From: Bacteroidota bacterium
GTDB lineage: Bacteria; Bacteroidota; Bacteroidia; Bacteroidales; Prolixibacteraceae
NCBI GenBank assembly: GCA_030695265.1
Contig: JAUYTA010000235.1
Coordinates: 1 to 15,041 of the forward strand
Reading direction: 5' to 3'
DNA: 15,041 nucleotides
Below the pieces are notes generated by a model. That model had not been told where the DNA came from. It saw only the letters and a list, made by a program, of their open reading frames with translations, and made no database searches. Both the position numbers and the translations under genes were made by a program. Positions 1-7,064 of the stretch are shown here, one piece after another (within the stretch, counting starts at the first letter, position 1; the number at the start of each line of letters is the position of its first letter).

Positions 1-2107
1 CAAAACATTGAACTACATCATCGAGAATAAGCTGATTTCTAATTTCATTCGACACAATCTCGGCATACAATTCCGTAATTGAAATGTCTTTTTCCTCCTT
101 CTCCCACCTCGGCGGAACTTTAAAAGAGGTGAACCTTGGTATGAGAAAATGGTCGAAAGGTCTTTTCTCCGCCTGTTTTTTAGCATCATCTCTGTACCTA
201 ATCGGGCCACATTGCATCGTAATAATCGGATGATGGCCATCTTTTCTGGAAGGTGTTGCGGTTAAGCCATATACATACTTTGCATTCACGTTTTTAAGTA
301 TCAATTCAAAACTGAACGCTGAAACATGATGGCACTCATCAACGATCACCATTCCGTAATCTTTCACCAATTCCTTTACTTCGCCATCTCTGCTTATAGA
401 TTGCATCACAGCGATATCTAATATTCCGTTCAGTGAATTTTTTCCACCTCCCAGCATTCCAATTATGCTTCTTTTTTTATTGGTTTTTCTACGTTCAGAC
501 TTTTCTGTTGGAGGCAAAGTTTCATTAATTATCAGAAATTCAGAAATCTTCTCTTTCCACTGTGTCAACAAACTGATTATATTAACAAGGATCAAAGTGT
601 TCACCTTTCTTTCAGCGATTAGCTTAATAGCAGCTATCGTTTTACCAAAAGCAGTTGTTCCGCATAGAATACCATTTTCATGTTCCAATAGTTTTGATAA
701 AGCCAATGGTTGTTCATCCCTCAAAATGCCACAAAACGCTACGTCTATTGTTTTTCCGTTATTTGTTTTATCTATCCGGAAAACTTCCAGTTTTAATTCT
801 TCTGATAGGATATTTATGTCAGCTTCACACCCGCGAGGCAAACATAAATAGTCAGCGGTTTCTTCTGAGCAGGAAATAATTCGGGGTTTGTTAAAAGTTG
901 GCAAGCGCATGGCCTGAGCTTTATAGAATTCCGGATTTCTAAAAGCAGCCAATCGTTTCAAATGATTCAATGCCTTTTGAGATAAACCTGCCTTGGATAT
1001 AAAAAGCATATTAGCCTTTACAATTATCAATTTCTGCGGAAAGTCCTGCATTTTTAGTTTCGCTGCAACTGTCTTCCAGGGTCTTGGTTCTTCTTCATCG
1101 TCTATTTTCAGCACTCCCAGTTCATTTCCCTGGCATAATTTTGACATTAAGAATTCAATATCAGATTCAGTAAGCTTTTTAATTGAAGCCAGAAGTGCCC
1201 ATTGATCTTCATAAGGTTGAAATCGATCATCAATAAAAACGCTGTTGCCGTTTTTTCGTGCTGCTTTCTGCAGGGGCAAAGCAATTAAATTTCCAAAACC
1301 GCCTTTCGGCATGGTGTCCTGATTTGGGAATAGTCGATCGTATGATTTGAACTGAATTTCGTGACGTTGATTCATGGCATAAGTTAGCATGGCACTACCA
1401 AACTTGCGGGCTCGCATAGAAGTAATTGGGTTCTCGAAGAAAAACCAGGCATGGGCGCCATTTCCCGATCGCGAACGCTCAACAGCTAATGGAATATCTA
1501 ATTCGCTACAAATTTTCCTGAGAATTGTGATATCCTTTTCCCAACCTTCATCATCAAAATCAATGGCTAAGAAATAACAGGTTTCATTTGTCAGCAAGGG
1601 ATAGATCCCTGCCACTAAATTATTCTTCCCTCGCAAATGATCATCAACAACACTTTCATTCAAAGGTAGATAATCCTTGTTTTTACATTCCGCACACGAA
1701 ATTTTAGGCTTTTGACAAATCGTTGGTTTCCATTCATTACCGCAGGCAGGAGAATATCCGGCAGTTCCTTTTTTGTTGTTTTCCCACCTTTTAGCAAATA
1801 CATCATCCCGACCTTTGAAAAGCGACATGTAAAGTTTTATCTTTTCTGCGGAACCAGAATTCTTGGATATAGTGATAGATGAATTTACGATCCAAATTTG
1901 TTTGGATTCCGGTGCTAATTCTTTGAACTCCTGATTGTGTGTAGAAACACCAATTATGGCATCCTTGGATTCTTCAAGTCTCAGTTGGATATTCAAGCTT
2001 TTTATTTCTTCCTTCAGACGATTGTTTTCTTTTAGAAGCGCCTCAAACTCTTCGAGAAGTTTCTTGAGATCCATACTTTTCTGATTGTTGGAATCCATGT
2101 TCGCCAT
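1..2107 (-). CDS. TOTE-type archaeo-eukaryotic primase fused to SF2 helicase (C-terminus outside window)
   Basis: This frame is open on the minus strand from an ATG at 2107 to the window edge, giving 702 codons with no stop. Residues about 12-48 form a charged coiled coil. A probable zinc-binding set is C122, C131, C138 and C141. The primase domain (about 90-300) shows the archaeo-eukaryotic primase motifs: AIDFDD with D183 and D185, SRSGNGAHAW with H219, and GFGNLIALPLQ at 270-280. The context RLFPNQDTMPKGGFGN is typical of the AEP-TOTE family. A superfamily 2 helicase follows, with Walker A GTTAFGKT (483-490), a DEAH-type box DECHH (590-594) and motif III LTATP (615-619). The second RecA lobe and any C-terminal nuclease lie beyond position 1. 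The family is predicted to act on nucleic acid in conflict with mobile elements; that role is known only by inference. ATG 2098 is an alternative start. Identity is confident; function here is inferred. Confidence 0.9.
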   Translation of the reverse strand, partial: MANMDSNNQKSMDLKKLLEEFEALLKENNRLKEEIKSLNIQLRLEESKDAIIGVSTHNQEFKELAPESKQIWIVNSSITISKNSGSAEKIKLYMSLFKGRDDVFAKRWENNKKGTAGYSPACGNEWKPTICQKPKISCAECKNKDYLPLNESVVDDHLRGKNNLVAGIYPLLTNETCYFLAIDFDDEGWEKDITILRKICSELDIPLAVERSRSGNGAHAWFFFENPITSMRARKFGSAMLTYAMNQRHEIQFKSYDRLFPNQDTMPKGGFGNLIALPLQKAARKNGNSVFIDDRFQPYEDQWALLASIKKLTESDIEFLMSKLCQGNELGVLKIDDEEEPRPWKTVAAKLKMQDFPQKLIIVKANMLFISKAGLSQKALNHLKRLAAFRNPEFYKAQAMRLPTFNKPRIISCSEETADYLCLPRGCEADINILSEELKLEVFRIDKTNNGKTIDVAFCGILRDEQPLALSKLLEHENGILCGTTAFGKTIAAIKLIAERKVNTLILVNIISLLTQWKEKISEFLIINETLPPTEKSERRKTNKKRSIIGMLGGGKNSLNGILDIAVMQSISRDGEVKELVKDYGMVIVDECHHVSAFSFELILKNVNAKYVYGLTATPSRKDGHHPIITMQCGPIRYRDDAKKQAEKRPFDHFLIPRFTSFKVPPRWEKEEKDISITELYAEIVSNEIRNQLILDDVVQCF

Positions 2108-2483
2108 TCACAATATTTTAGAAATTGTTGAATTTGTACGGACTATATACTTTAATCTGGTTGTCAAAGATAAAACATGTTAATTACAGACGTTTAACCT
2201 TTTTAATTTTTTAAGCACAACTACAAATCCTTTTTGGGATAGCTTATTCGCTTTTAACTTCGGTTCAGTAAATCGATCTTTCGTAATATTATTGCTATAT
2301 CAGAATTGGAATCAACGAAACCAAACTACAAAATTCAACAACGACAATAACTTTCAGGATGTCTGTAAAATCCTAATTCGCCACTTTACATCGCTCTTTT
2401 TAAGGCATTTAAATTATTTAAAAAAAATGAACCAATTTATTTTTAGTGTGTTAAAAGAAATACACATCTTAAACTCTTATATC
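2108..2483. other. Divergent intergenic region between primase-helicase and CHRD lipoprotein
   Basis: This is 376 AT-rich bases between two divergent genes. It holds the candidate primase-helicase promoter at 2165-2172. An in-frame extension of the downstream gene starting at 2292 exists, but it encodes an N/Q/K-rich segment placed before a clear signal peptide, so it is not believable as coding. Toward the downstream gene there is only a near match to the -7 box (TATTTTTA at 2439-2446). I see no RNA gene here. Confidence 0.5.
2165..2172 (-). promoter_or_regulatory. Bacteroidetes -7 box upstream of the primase-helicase
   Basis: The minus strand reads TATCTTTG, an exact match to the Bacteroidetes -7 consensus TAnnTTTG. 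It lies about 58 nt upstream of the ATG at 2107, leaving a leader of roughly 50 nt. No clear -33 TTTG box is seen at the expected distance, so this rests on the -7 element and its position. Confidence 0.4.
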
Positions 2484-3011
2484 ATGAAAAAACATTTATT
2501 GCTTTTGGTTTTAGTAATTTCCCTGGTGTTTGCATCCTGCAACAAGGTTGATTCGGATGTTGAACTTCAAGATGAATTGGTATTGAAAAAAGGTACCGTA
2601 GTGCAGAATTTTGCCGCACACCTTACTGGTGACCAAGAGGTGCCACCCAGAGAAACACTGGCCACCGGTCAGGCTATTTTCAAACTAAGCAAAGATGGAA
2701 CTGAACTCAGTTACAAATTGATTGTGGCTAATCTTGAAAATTTACACATGGCTCACATTCATCTTGCACCTGCGGGAACAAACGGTGGCGTTGTGGTCTG
2801 GTTGTACCCATCCGGATTCCCACCAGCATTAATCCCGGGTAAAACTAACGGAATTCTTGCTCAAGGGGTGATTACTAATGCAAATCTGGTGGGTGCTCTT
2901 GCAGGTCAAACACTTACAGATCTGATTGCCCACTTCAACAATGGGAATGCGTACGTAAATGTACATACTTCACTATACCCTGGTGGTGAGATTCGAGGAC
3001 AGATAAAATAA
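2484..3011 (+). CDS. CHRD-domain lipoprotein
   Basis: A 175-residue secreted protein. It starts MKKHLLLLVLVISLVFASC: two lysines, a hydrophobic core and a lipobox-like end with Cys19 as the predicted lipidation site. It is therefore likely anchored in a membrane facing the periplasm or cell surface. The start at 2484 is chosen because it puts this signal peptide at the N-terminus. Residues about 40-175 match the CHRD family: the AHLTGDQEVPP opening, the central LHMAHIHLAPAG segment with clustered histidines, and the closing VHTSLYPGGEIRGQIK. CHRD domains were named from chordin and are found in many bacterial extracellular proteins, but their biochemical role is not established. The gene stands alone, divergent from the primase-helicase, and ends in a strong hairpin terminator. 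Confidence 0.88.
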   Translation: MKKHLLLLVLVISLVFASCNKVDSDVELQDELVLKKGTVVQNFAAHLTGDQEVPPRETLATGQAIFKLSKDGTELSYKLIVANLENLHMAHIHLAPAGTNGGVVVWLYPSGFPPALIPGKTNGILAQGVITNANLVGALAGQTLTDLIAHFNNGNAYVNVHTSLYPGGEIRGQIK

Positions 3012-3047
3012 ATGATGTACAGATGGAGAGGGTGTAAATTCAATTGT

Positions 3048-3094
3048 GAGAGCGGGGAAATTTGTCAACTGACAAATTTCCCCGCTCTCGATTT
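3048..3094 (+). terminator. Long hairpin terminator after the CHRD gene
   Basis: A perfect inverted repeat has 20-nt arms at 3048-3067 and 3070-3089 with only two bases (AC) between them, followed by GATTTTT. It lies 36 nt after the CHRD stop. The G/C-rich base of the stem plus the T-run fits rho-independent termination. The stem is unusually long and perfect for a simple terminator. Confidence 0.8.
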
Positions 3095-3185
3095 TTAATC
3101 ATACGGATTAATAATAGCGAGATTATCATGACTAGAAAATCCGATTATCAAAGATATACATGATAACCTTCTAATCGATGAGACC

Positions 3186-3213
3186 GTAGAGACGCACGAT
3201 CGTGCCACTCTAC
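3186..3213. repeat. 28-bp near-perfect palindrome (REP-like)
   Basis: The left half GTAGAGACGCACGA and the right half TCGTGCCACTCTAC are complementary at 12 of 14 positions. The element sits 14 bp beyond the 3' end of the isochorismatase pseudogene. From memory, palindromes built around GAGACGCACGATCGTGC recur between genes in Bacteroidota. Membership of such a repeat family here is inference. Confidence 0.5.
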
Positions 3214-3227
3214 CTAACACATATATT

Positions 3228-3770
3228 TTATTTCACCAGTTTCGAAATCTCTTTAAATTCAGCAGTTCCGGCGCTACGGGTCAATTCAAAAAGAATGGAT
3301 TCCATCGAAGTCATCATGATTCGCTCGTGGCGGAAACGTTCCATGGCCAAATCAACATTGTCAAACGAACGAGACGAAACACAATCCATCACAACAACCG
3401 GAGCATAACCAGATTCTTTCAGGTCGATAGCAGTTTGCAACACACAAACATGCGATTCAATTCCGCAGAGAATCACGTTTTTTACTCCTGAAAGTGCTAG
3501 CTTTTCGGCCACCACCGGTTCATCAAAACAACTAAAATCTTTCTTTTCGATGTACTGAAAATCAGTAATTACTGATTTTATTTATTCGATGGTTTCGCCA
3601 AGTCCTTTGGTATATTGCTGGGTTACAAGCAACGGAATTCCCAGAATTTGCAAACCCTGAATCAGTTTTTTACTGTTTTCAACAAACACTTCTTGTTCTT
3701 CCATCACCGGAACCAATCGTTCCTGAATATCAATCACCAAACCAATGGTGCTTTCTTTTAAAATTCTCAT
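3228..3770 (-). pseudogene. Isochorismatase-family cysteine hydrolase interrupted by an in-frame stop
   Basis: One reading frame runs from the ATG at 3770 to the TAA at 3228-3230 (181 codon positions, the usual family length) and is broken only by TAA at 3582-3584 (codon 63). The protein resumes in the same frame: the family pattern KGLG..TIPEIK appears here as KGLGETIE-stop-IKSV. All three triad positions of isochorismatase-like hydrolases survive: D14 in LVIDIQER, K55 in YTKGLG and C109 in ESHVCV. The stop separates D14 and K55 from C109, so neither piece alone can be active. One substitution (GAA to TAA) would explain it. The family hydrolyses isochorismate or amides; the substrate here cannot be told. 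A residual open frame from a GTG at 3515 is unlikely to be a gene by itself. A sequencing error cannot be excluded. Confidence 0.85.
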
Positions 3771-3786
3771 AGTAAAATAGTTTCAG

Positions 3787-3818
3787 CCTCCCCTAAATCC
3801 CCTCGAAAGAGGGGACTT
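3787..3818. repeat. G/C-rich intergenic hairpin repeat, first copy
   Basis: The segment contains CCCCTC-GAAA-GAGGGG (3799-3814), a six-pair stem closed by a GAAA loop and flanked by CCTCCCCTAAAT. Elements built on TCCCCTAAATCCCC are frequent between genes in Bacteroidota (knowledge of the phylum, not checked here). It lies in the 110-bp gap between the isomerase and the isochorismatase pseudogene. Confidence 0.55.
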
Positions 3819-3880
3819 AAGAAATGCATTGAATAATATTGTTGCTTAATAACTTAAATTACAAATAATCGAAGCGGTTC

Positions 3881-4519
3881 TTACTCCCTCCCCTTCGGGG
3901 AGGGTTGGGGTGGGGCTTCTTTCGCCTGCAATCTCGATTTGTCGCCCAAATATCCTCCATGGTGCCGTTTGGCGTAATCTTCATTGCTAAAATTAATCCG
4001 TTTCATCATCATCACAACCAGCACATCGCCAATTACCGTCATTACCGTTGTCGATGTACTTGGAGTTAAACCCAAAATACAAACTTCCTTCGGATTGCCG
4101 GTTTCGAGACAAACATCGGCCATTTGGGCAAGTTGCGATTCCTTGTTGCTGGTAATCACAATCAGGGGCAAATCTTTGTGCAGGATTTCAGCCAGTTCAA
4201 CCAGTTCCAATATTTCGCGTGTTTTTCCTGAATTGGAAATCAATAACAACACATCATTGGGTTGAATCACTCCCAAATCGCCGTGCTGCGCATCGCTCGG
4301 GTGCAGAAATACCGCTGGCGTACCTGTTGAGCTGAAAGTTGTAGCAATGTTCAATGCTATTTGCCCGGCTTTTCCCATTCCGGAGGCAACCAGTTTACCT
4401 TTGAGTTTATGAACCCGATCTTCAATAATTGTAATCGCTTTTTCATAAGCTTCAGTCACCGGAATATTCTGAATAGCTTCTGATTCCTGAAAAAGCACTT
4501 GTCTGATATCTTCGAGCAT
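3881..4519 (-). CDS. SIS-domain sugar-phosphate isomerase, arabinose-5-phosphate isomerase type (KdsD/KpsF-like)
   Basis: A 212-residue single SIS-domain protein. Family blocks are visible: GKLVASGMGKAG (41-52), TFSSTGTPAVFLHPSDAQHG (61-80), the phosphate-binding ISNSGKT (94-100), LGLTPSTSTT (149-158) and KRHHGGYLG (184-192). These match KdsD/KpsF/GutQ enzymes, which interconvert ribulose 5-phosphate and arabinose 5-phosphate, the first step to the lipopolysaccharide sugar Kdo. The C-terminal CBS pair of the full-length enzymes (about 320 residues) is absent; CBS-less versions are known in Bacteroides. The start at 4519 is preferred over an upstream frame opening at 4618 because that extension looks like non-coding hydrophobic sequence and contains the promoter box at 4541. 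The tail from about residue 200 (KEAPPQPSPKGRE) is encoded by an intergenic repeat, so the native end has been replaced or extended. Confidence 0.85.
   Translation of the reverse strand: MLEDIRQVLFQESEAIQNIPVTEAYEKAITIIEDRVHKLKGKLVASGMGKAGQIALNIATTFSSTGTPAVFLHPSDAQHGDLGVIQPNDVLLLISNSGKTREILELVELAEILHKDLPLIVITSNKESQLAQMADVCLETGNPKEVCILGLTPSTSTTVMTVIGDVLVVMMMKRINFSNEDYAKRHHGGYLGDKSRLQAKEAPPQPSPKGRE
3884..3920. repeat. G/C-rich intergenic hairpin repeat, second copy, overlapping the isomerase 3' end
   Basis: CCCTCCCC-TTC-GGGGAGGG (3886-3904) forms a stem of eight pairs and is followed by TTGGGGTGGGG. Read on the minus strand this is GCCCCACCCCAACCCTCCCC, a widespread Bacteroidota intergenic motif (recall, not searched). 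Here it lies inside the reading frame of the SIS isomerase and supplies its last codons and stop. Confidence 0.6.
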
Positions 4520-4540
4520 GGATTTAATTTTCGTATGCGG

Positions 4541-4548
4541 CAAAATTA
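4541..4548 (-). promoter_or_regulatory. Bacteroidetes -7 box for the SIS isomerase
   Basis: The minus strand reads TAATTTTG, an exact TAnnTTTG match ending 21 nt before the ATG at 4519. A TTG sits about 16 nt further upstream, slightly close for the -33 element. Its location supports the shorter start and implies a leader of about 15 nt. Confidence 0.45.
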
Positions 4549-4734
4549 TTCTAAAAAACAATAGCAAGGCAATATTGACGGCTATTCTTGTCAAATTAAG
4601 TAAGATTTTAAGGAACAATTTATTGTAAATACTGTTAATATGTTTTTAAAATGCAATTTTATTGATCCTAATGTGTTTATAAATGTGCATATTTCGATGT
4701 TTAAAAAACCAAATGCTAACTTTTAATTAATGTT

Positions 4735-5868
4735 ATGAAAATTCACGAATATCAAGCCAGACAAATTTTCAGGGATTATGGCATTCCTGTACCTAAAGGG
4801 GTTTTGTGTTACACTGTTTACGAAGTTGAAAAGGCGGCTCAGGAAATGAACCGGATGGTAGTTGTAAAAGCGCAGGTTTTAGCCGGAGGCCGCGGTAAAG
4901 CTGGTGGTGTGAAACTGGCCCGTACGGCAGAGGACGCTAAAAATGCTGCAAAACAAATCCTCGGGATGGACATCAAAGGGTTAACTGTTGAAAAGGTTTT
5001 AGTGACCGATGCTGTTGACATTGACAAAGAATTTTATGTAGGATTGATCAACGACCGCAATTCGAAAAGCGTAACCCTGATGGTGAGTGCCGAAGGTGGT
5101 GTTGAAATTGAAGAAGTGGCTAAAAACAATCCTGAAAAGATCATCAAATTTTCCATCAATCCGTTGACCGGCTTATTGGACTATCAGGCCCGAAATGTGG
5201 CGCTGGAACTTTTTGGAAATATTAAACTGGCTCAAAAAGCAGCTTCCATTTTTACCAAACTTTACAAATTATTTATTGAAACCGATGCAACCCTTGCCGA
5301 AATAAATCCGCTTGTACTTACTACCGGAAATGAAATTCTGGCAATCGATGGGAAAATGAATTTCGACGACAATGCTCTTTTCCGTCAGCCAAAAATATTG
5401 GCCATGCGCGAACCCGATGAAGAGGAACTTCAGGAAATTGCTGCTCACGAAAAAGGTTTGGCATACATCAAGCTGGATGGAAACATCGGTTGCATGGTAA
5501 ACGGCGCTGGCCTGGCAATGGCAACAATGGACATGATCAAACTGTATGGCGGTTCACCGGCCAACTTTCTGGATATCGGAGGAAGTTCGAACCCGCAGAA
5601 AGTAATTGATGCAATGAACATCCTGCTCAGCGACAAAAATGTGAAAGCGGTGATGATCAATATTTTTGGCGGAATTACCCGTTGCGATGACGTGGCAAAA
5701 GGTTTGATCAAAGCGCTGGAAATCATCATGACCGATGTGCCGATTGTGGTTAGGCTTTCAGGAACAAATGCAGAAGAAGGTTTGGCTTTGTTAAAACAAA
5801 CCGGACTGCCGACAGTAAGTTCGATGAGCGAAGCTGCAAAAATGGCAATAGAACTAAGTAAAAGATAA
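4735..5868 (+). CDS. sucC: Succinyl-CoA synthetase (ADP-forming) beta subunit
   Basis: A 377-residue ATP-grasp ligase subunit, close in length to E. coli SucC (388). With SucD it converts succinyl-CoA, ADP (or GDP) and phosphate to succinate, nucleotide triphosphate and CoA in the TCA cycle. Visible marks: the N-terminal MKIHEYQARQIF opening, the nucleotide-binding glycine-rich GGRGKAGGVK (51-60), the metal-binding acid block AEINPL (188-193) with IDGKMNFDD (204-212), and the C-terminal ligase domain with GNIGCMVNGAGLAMATMD (249-266), DIGGSSNPQKV and INIFGGITRCD (308-318). The ATG at 4735 starts exactly at the conserved MKIHEYQ. It is divergent from the isomerase, with no exact -7 box in the 215-bp gap. 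sucD follows 76 bp downstream, past a strong hairpin. Confidence 0.97.
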   Translation: MKIHEYQARQIFRDYGIPVPKGVLCYTVYEVEKAAQEMNRMVVVKAQVLAGGRGKAGGVKLARTAEDAKNAAKQILGMDIKGLTVEKVLVTDAVDIDKEFYVGLINDRNSKSVTLMVSAEGGVEIEEVAKNNPEKIIKFSINPLTGLLDYQARNVALELFGNIKLAQKAASIFTKLYKLFIETDATLAEINPLVLTTGNEILAIDGKMNFDDNALFRQPKILAMREPDEEELQEIAAHEKGLAYIKLDGNIGCMVNGAGLAMATMDMIKLYGGSPANFLDIGGSSNPQKVIDAMNILLSDKNVKAVMINIFGGITRCDDVAKGLIKALEIIMTDVPIVVRLSGTNAEEGLALLKQTGLPTVSSMSEAAKMAIELSKR

Positions 5869-5874
5869 TATTTA

Positions 5875-5913
5875 TTTAGTGAGCGGGTGACTCGAAGTCA
5901 CCCGCTCACTAAA
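5875..5913 (+). terminator. Long hairpin between sucC and sucD
   Basis: The core arms TAGTGAGCGGGTGACT (5877-5892) and AGTCACCCGCTCACTA (5896-5911) pair perfectly around CGA, and two more A-T pairs extend the stem to 18 bp. It begins 7 nt after the sucC stop and ends about 30 nt before sucD. The downstream side continues as AAAA, not a T-run, so on the plus strand it fits an mRNA-stabilising or attenuating intercistronic hairpin at least as well as a full terminator. Confidence 0.65.
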
Positions 5914-5944
5914 ACTCAATAACCAATATTCAAAAAAATATCCA

Positions 5945-6823
5945 ATGAGTATATTAGTCAATAAAAATACAAAACTGGTTGTTCAGGGAATAACCGGGCG
6001 CGATGGTAAATTTCACACTGGCAAAATGAAAGCGTATGGAACCAATGTAGTTGCTGGGGTTTCTCCGGGAAAAGAAGGCGAAACGCTCGATGGCATTCCT
6101 GTTTTTAATTCAGTTGCCCATGCGGTGAAAGCCACCGGAGCCAATACTTCCATTATTTTTGTACCTGCCGCATTTGCGGCCGATGCTATTCTGGAAGCAT
6201 CAGAAGCTGGTATAAAACTCGTAATTGCCATCAGCGAAGGAGTGCCAATTCAGGATATGATTCGGGTAACGCCCATCCTGAAAATAAATGGAACTCTTTT
6301 AATCGGCCCAAATTGCCCTGGATTAATTACGCCCGGAGAATCGCTGGTAGGAATTTTACCTGCCATGATTTTCAAGGAAGGGAACATCGGTTTTATTTCC
6401 AGAAGCGGAACTTTAACCTATGAAGTGGTGAACTTGCTTTCATTGAACGATTTTGGACAGACGACATGTGTAGGTATTGGCGGCGACCCGGTTGCCGGAT
6501 TGTATTTCATCGATCTGCTCGAAATGTTTGAGAATGATCCGGATACCGTTGCAGTTGTTTTGATTGGTGAAATTGGCGGAGACGCTGAAGAGCAGGCTGC
6601 CCGGTTTATTGCTGAAAAAATGACCAAACCTGTGGTCGCGTTTATTGCAGGGCAAACAGCTCCTCCCGGAAAACGTATGGGACATGCCGGTGCAATTATT
6701 TCAAGCGGTGCGGGTACAGCAGCCGAGAAAATTGCAGCATTCAACAAAGCCGGGGTTCCGGTCGCCAAAGAACCTTCGGAAATACCAATATTGCTGAGAG
6801 CAAAGCTGAACGGACAGATTTAG
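5945..6823 (+). CDS. sucD: Succinyl-CoA synthetase alpha subunit
   Basis: A 292-residue subunit, near the usual 289. Its N-terminal Rossmann domain binds CoA ([20 protein letters not shown], then [20 protein letters not shown]). The middle has the GPNCPG block (121-126) and [10 protein letters not shown] (151-160). The C-terminal half carries GIGGDPV (177-183), [10 protein letters not shown] (207-216) and the active-site [10 protein letters not shown] (242-251). H247 corresponds to the phosphohistidine that relays phosphate between the CoA site and the nucleotide site in SucC. It is co-directional with sucC and certainly forms the heteromer with it. The ATG at 5945 fits the family N-terminus. 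No frame damage or missing residue is seen. Confidence 0.97.
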   Translation: MSILVNKNTKLVVQGITGRDGKFHTGKMKAYGTNVVAGVSPGKEGETLDGIPVFNSVAHAVKATGANTSIIFVPAAFAADAILEASEAGIKLVIAISEGVPIQDMIRVTPILKINGTLLIGPNCPGLITPGESLVGILPAMIFKEGNIGFISRSGTLTYEVVNLLSLNDFGQTTCVGIGGDPVAGLYFIDLLEMFENDPDTVAVVLIGEIGGDAEEQAARFIAEKMTKPVVAFIAGQTAPPGKRMGHAGAIISSGAGTAAEKIAAFNKAGVPVAKEPSEIPILLRAKLNGQI

Positions 6824-6852
6824 TAATTAGTTGGTTGTTGCAGTTTGCAGTA

Positions 6853-6953
6853 GTCATTTGTTGTCATTCGTTTCACGTCATTTATTGACAAAAGCCTGCC
6901 AACTTTTTACAATTAAATGACAATTAAATGACAACCAAATGACTATTAAATGC
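6853..6953. repeat. Inverted and 11-bp tandem ATGAC repeats downstream of sucD
   Basis: The right part is four 11-bp units: CAATTAAATGA (6910-6920), the same again (6921-6931), CAACCAAATGA (6932-6942) and CTATTAAATGC (6943-6953). The left part carries the complementary theme: GTCATTTGTTGTCATT (6853-6868) and GTCATTTATTGAC (6877-6889). The first of these is the reverse complement of AATGACAACCAAATGAC in the right block apart from one base deletion. The block lies between sucD and its probable terminator. Similar TGACAA/AAATGAC strings are common intergenic repeats in Bacteroidota (recall). Confidence 0.55.
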
Positions 6954-7002
6954 TTACCAGGCAGTTTGGAATCCGGATATGTTAATTCACATATAATTCA
7001 TC

Positions 7003-7035
7003 AAAAAAAGGCAACCCGATCGTTTGCCTTTTTTT
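7003..7035 (+). terminator. Rho-independent terminator before the GntR gene
   Basis: The arms AAAAAAAGGCAA (7003-7014) and TTGCCTTTTTTT (7024-7035) form a 12-bp stem with a 9-nt loop, ending in a T-run. It reads as a terminator on both strands. It lies 180 bp after sucD and 30 bp before the GntR start, so it most likely ends sucCD transcription. The regulator must then have a promoter inside or just after the hairpin. Confidence 0.75.
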
Positions 7036-7064
7036 CGTAATTTCGGGCATCCAATCAAACAGGC

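Noticed and set aside
465..1577. Several plus-strand ORFs opposite the primase-helicase
   Set aside because: They are antisense shadows; the minus frame shows continuous conserved primase and helicase motifs.
2292..2483. N-terminal extension of the CHRD protein
   Set aside because: It would bury a clear lipoprotein signal peptide 64 residues inside the protein, and its composition is not protein-like.
3123..3166. Inverted repeat TTATCATG / CATGATAA
   Set aside because: Eight-base A/T-rich arms 28 nt apart with no T-run; too weak to call a terminator or operator.
4520..4618. Upstream extension of the SIS isomerase with a hydrophobic stretch
   Set aside because: Hydrophobic only because of AT-rich non-coding sequence; it contains the exact -7 box, and the family start is at 4519.
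6013..6768. Minus-strand ORFs opposite sucD
   Set aside because: Shadow frames of a conserved gene with low-complexity alanine/proline-rich translation.
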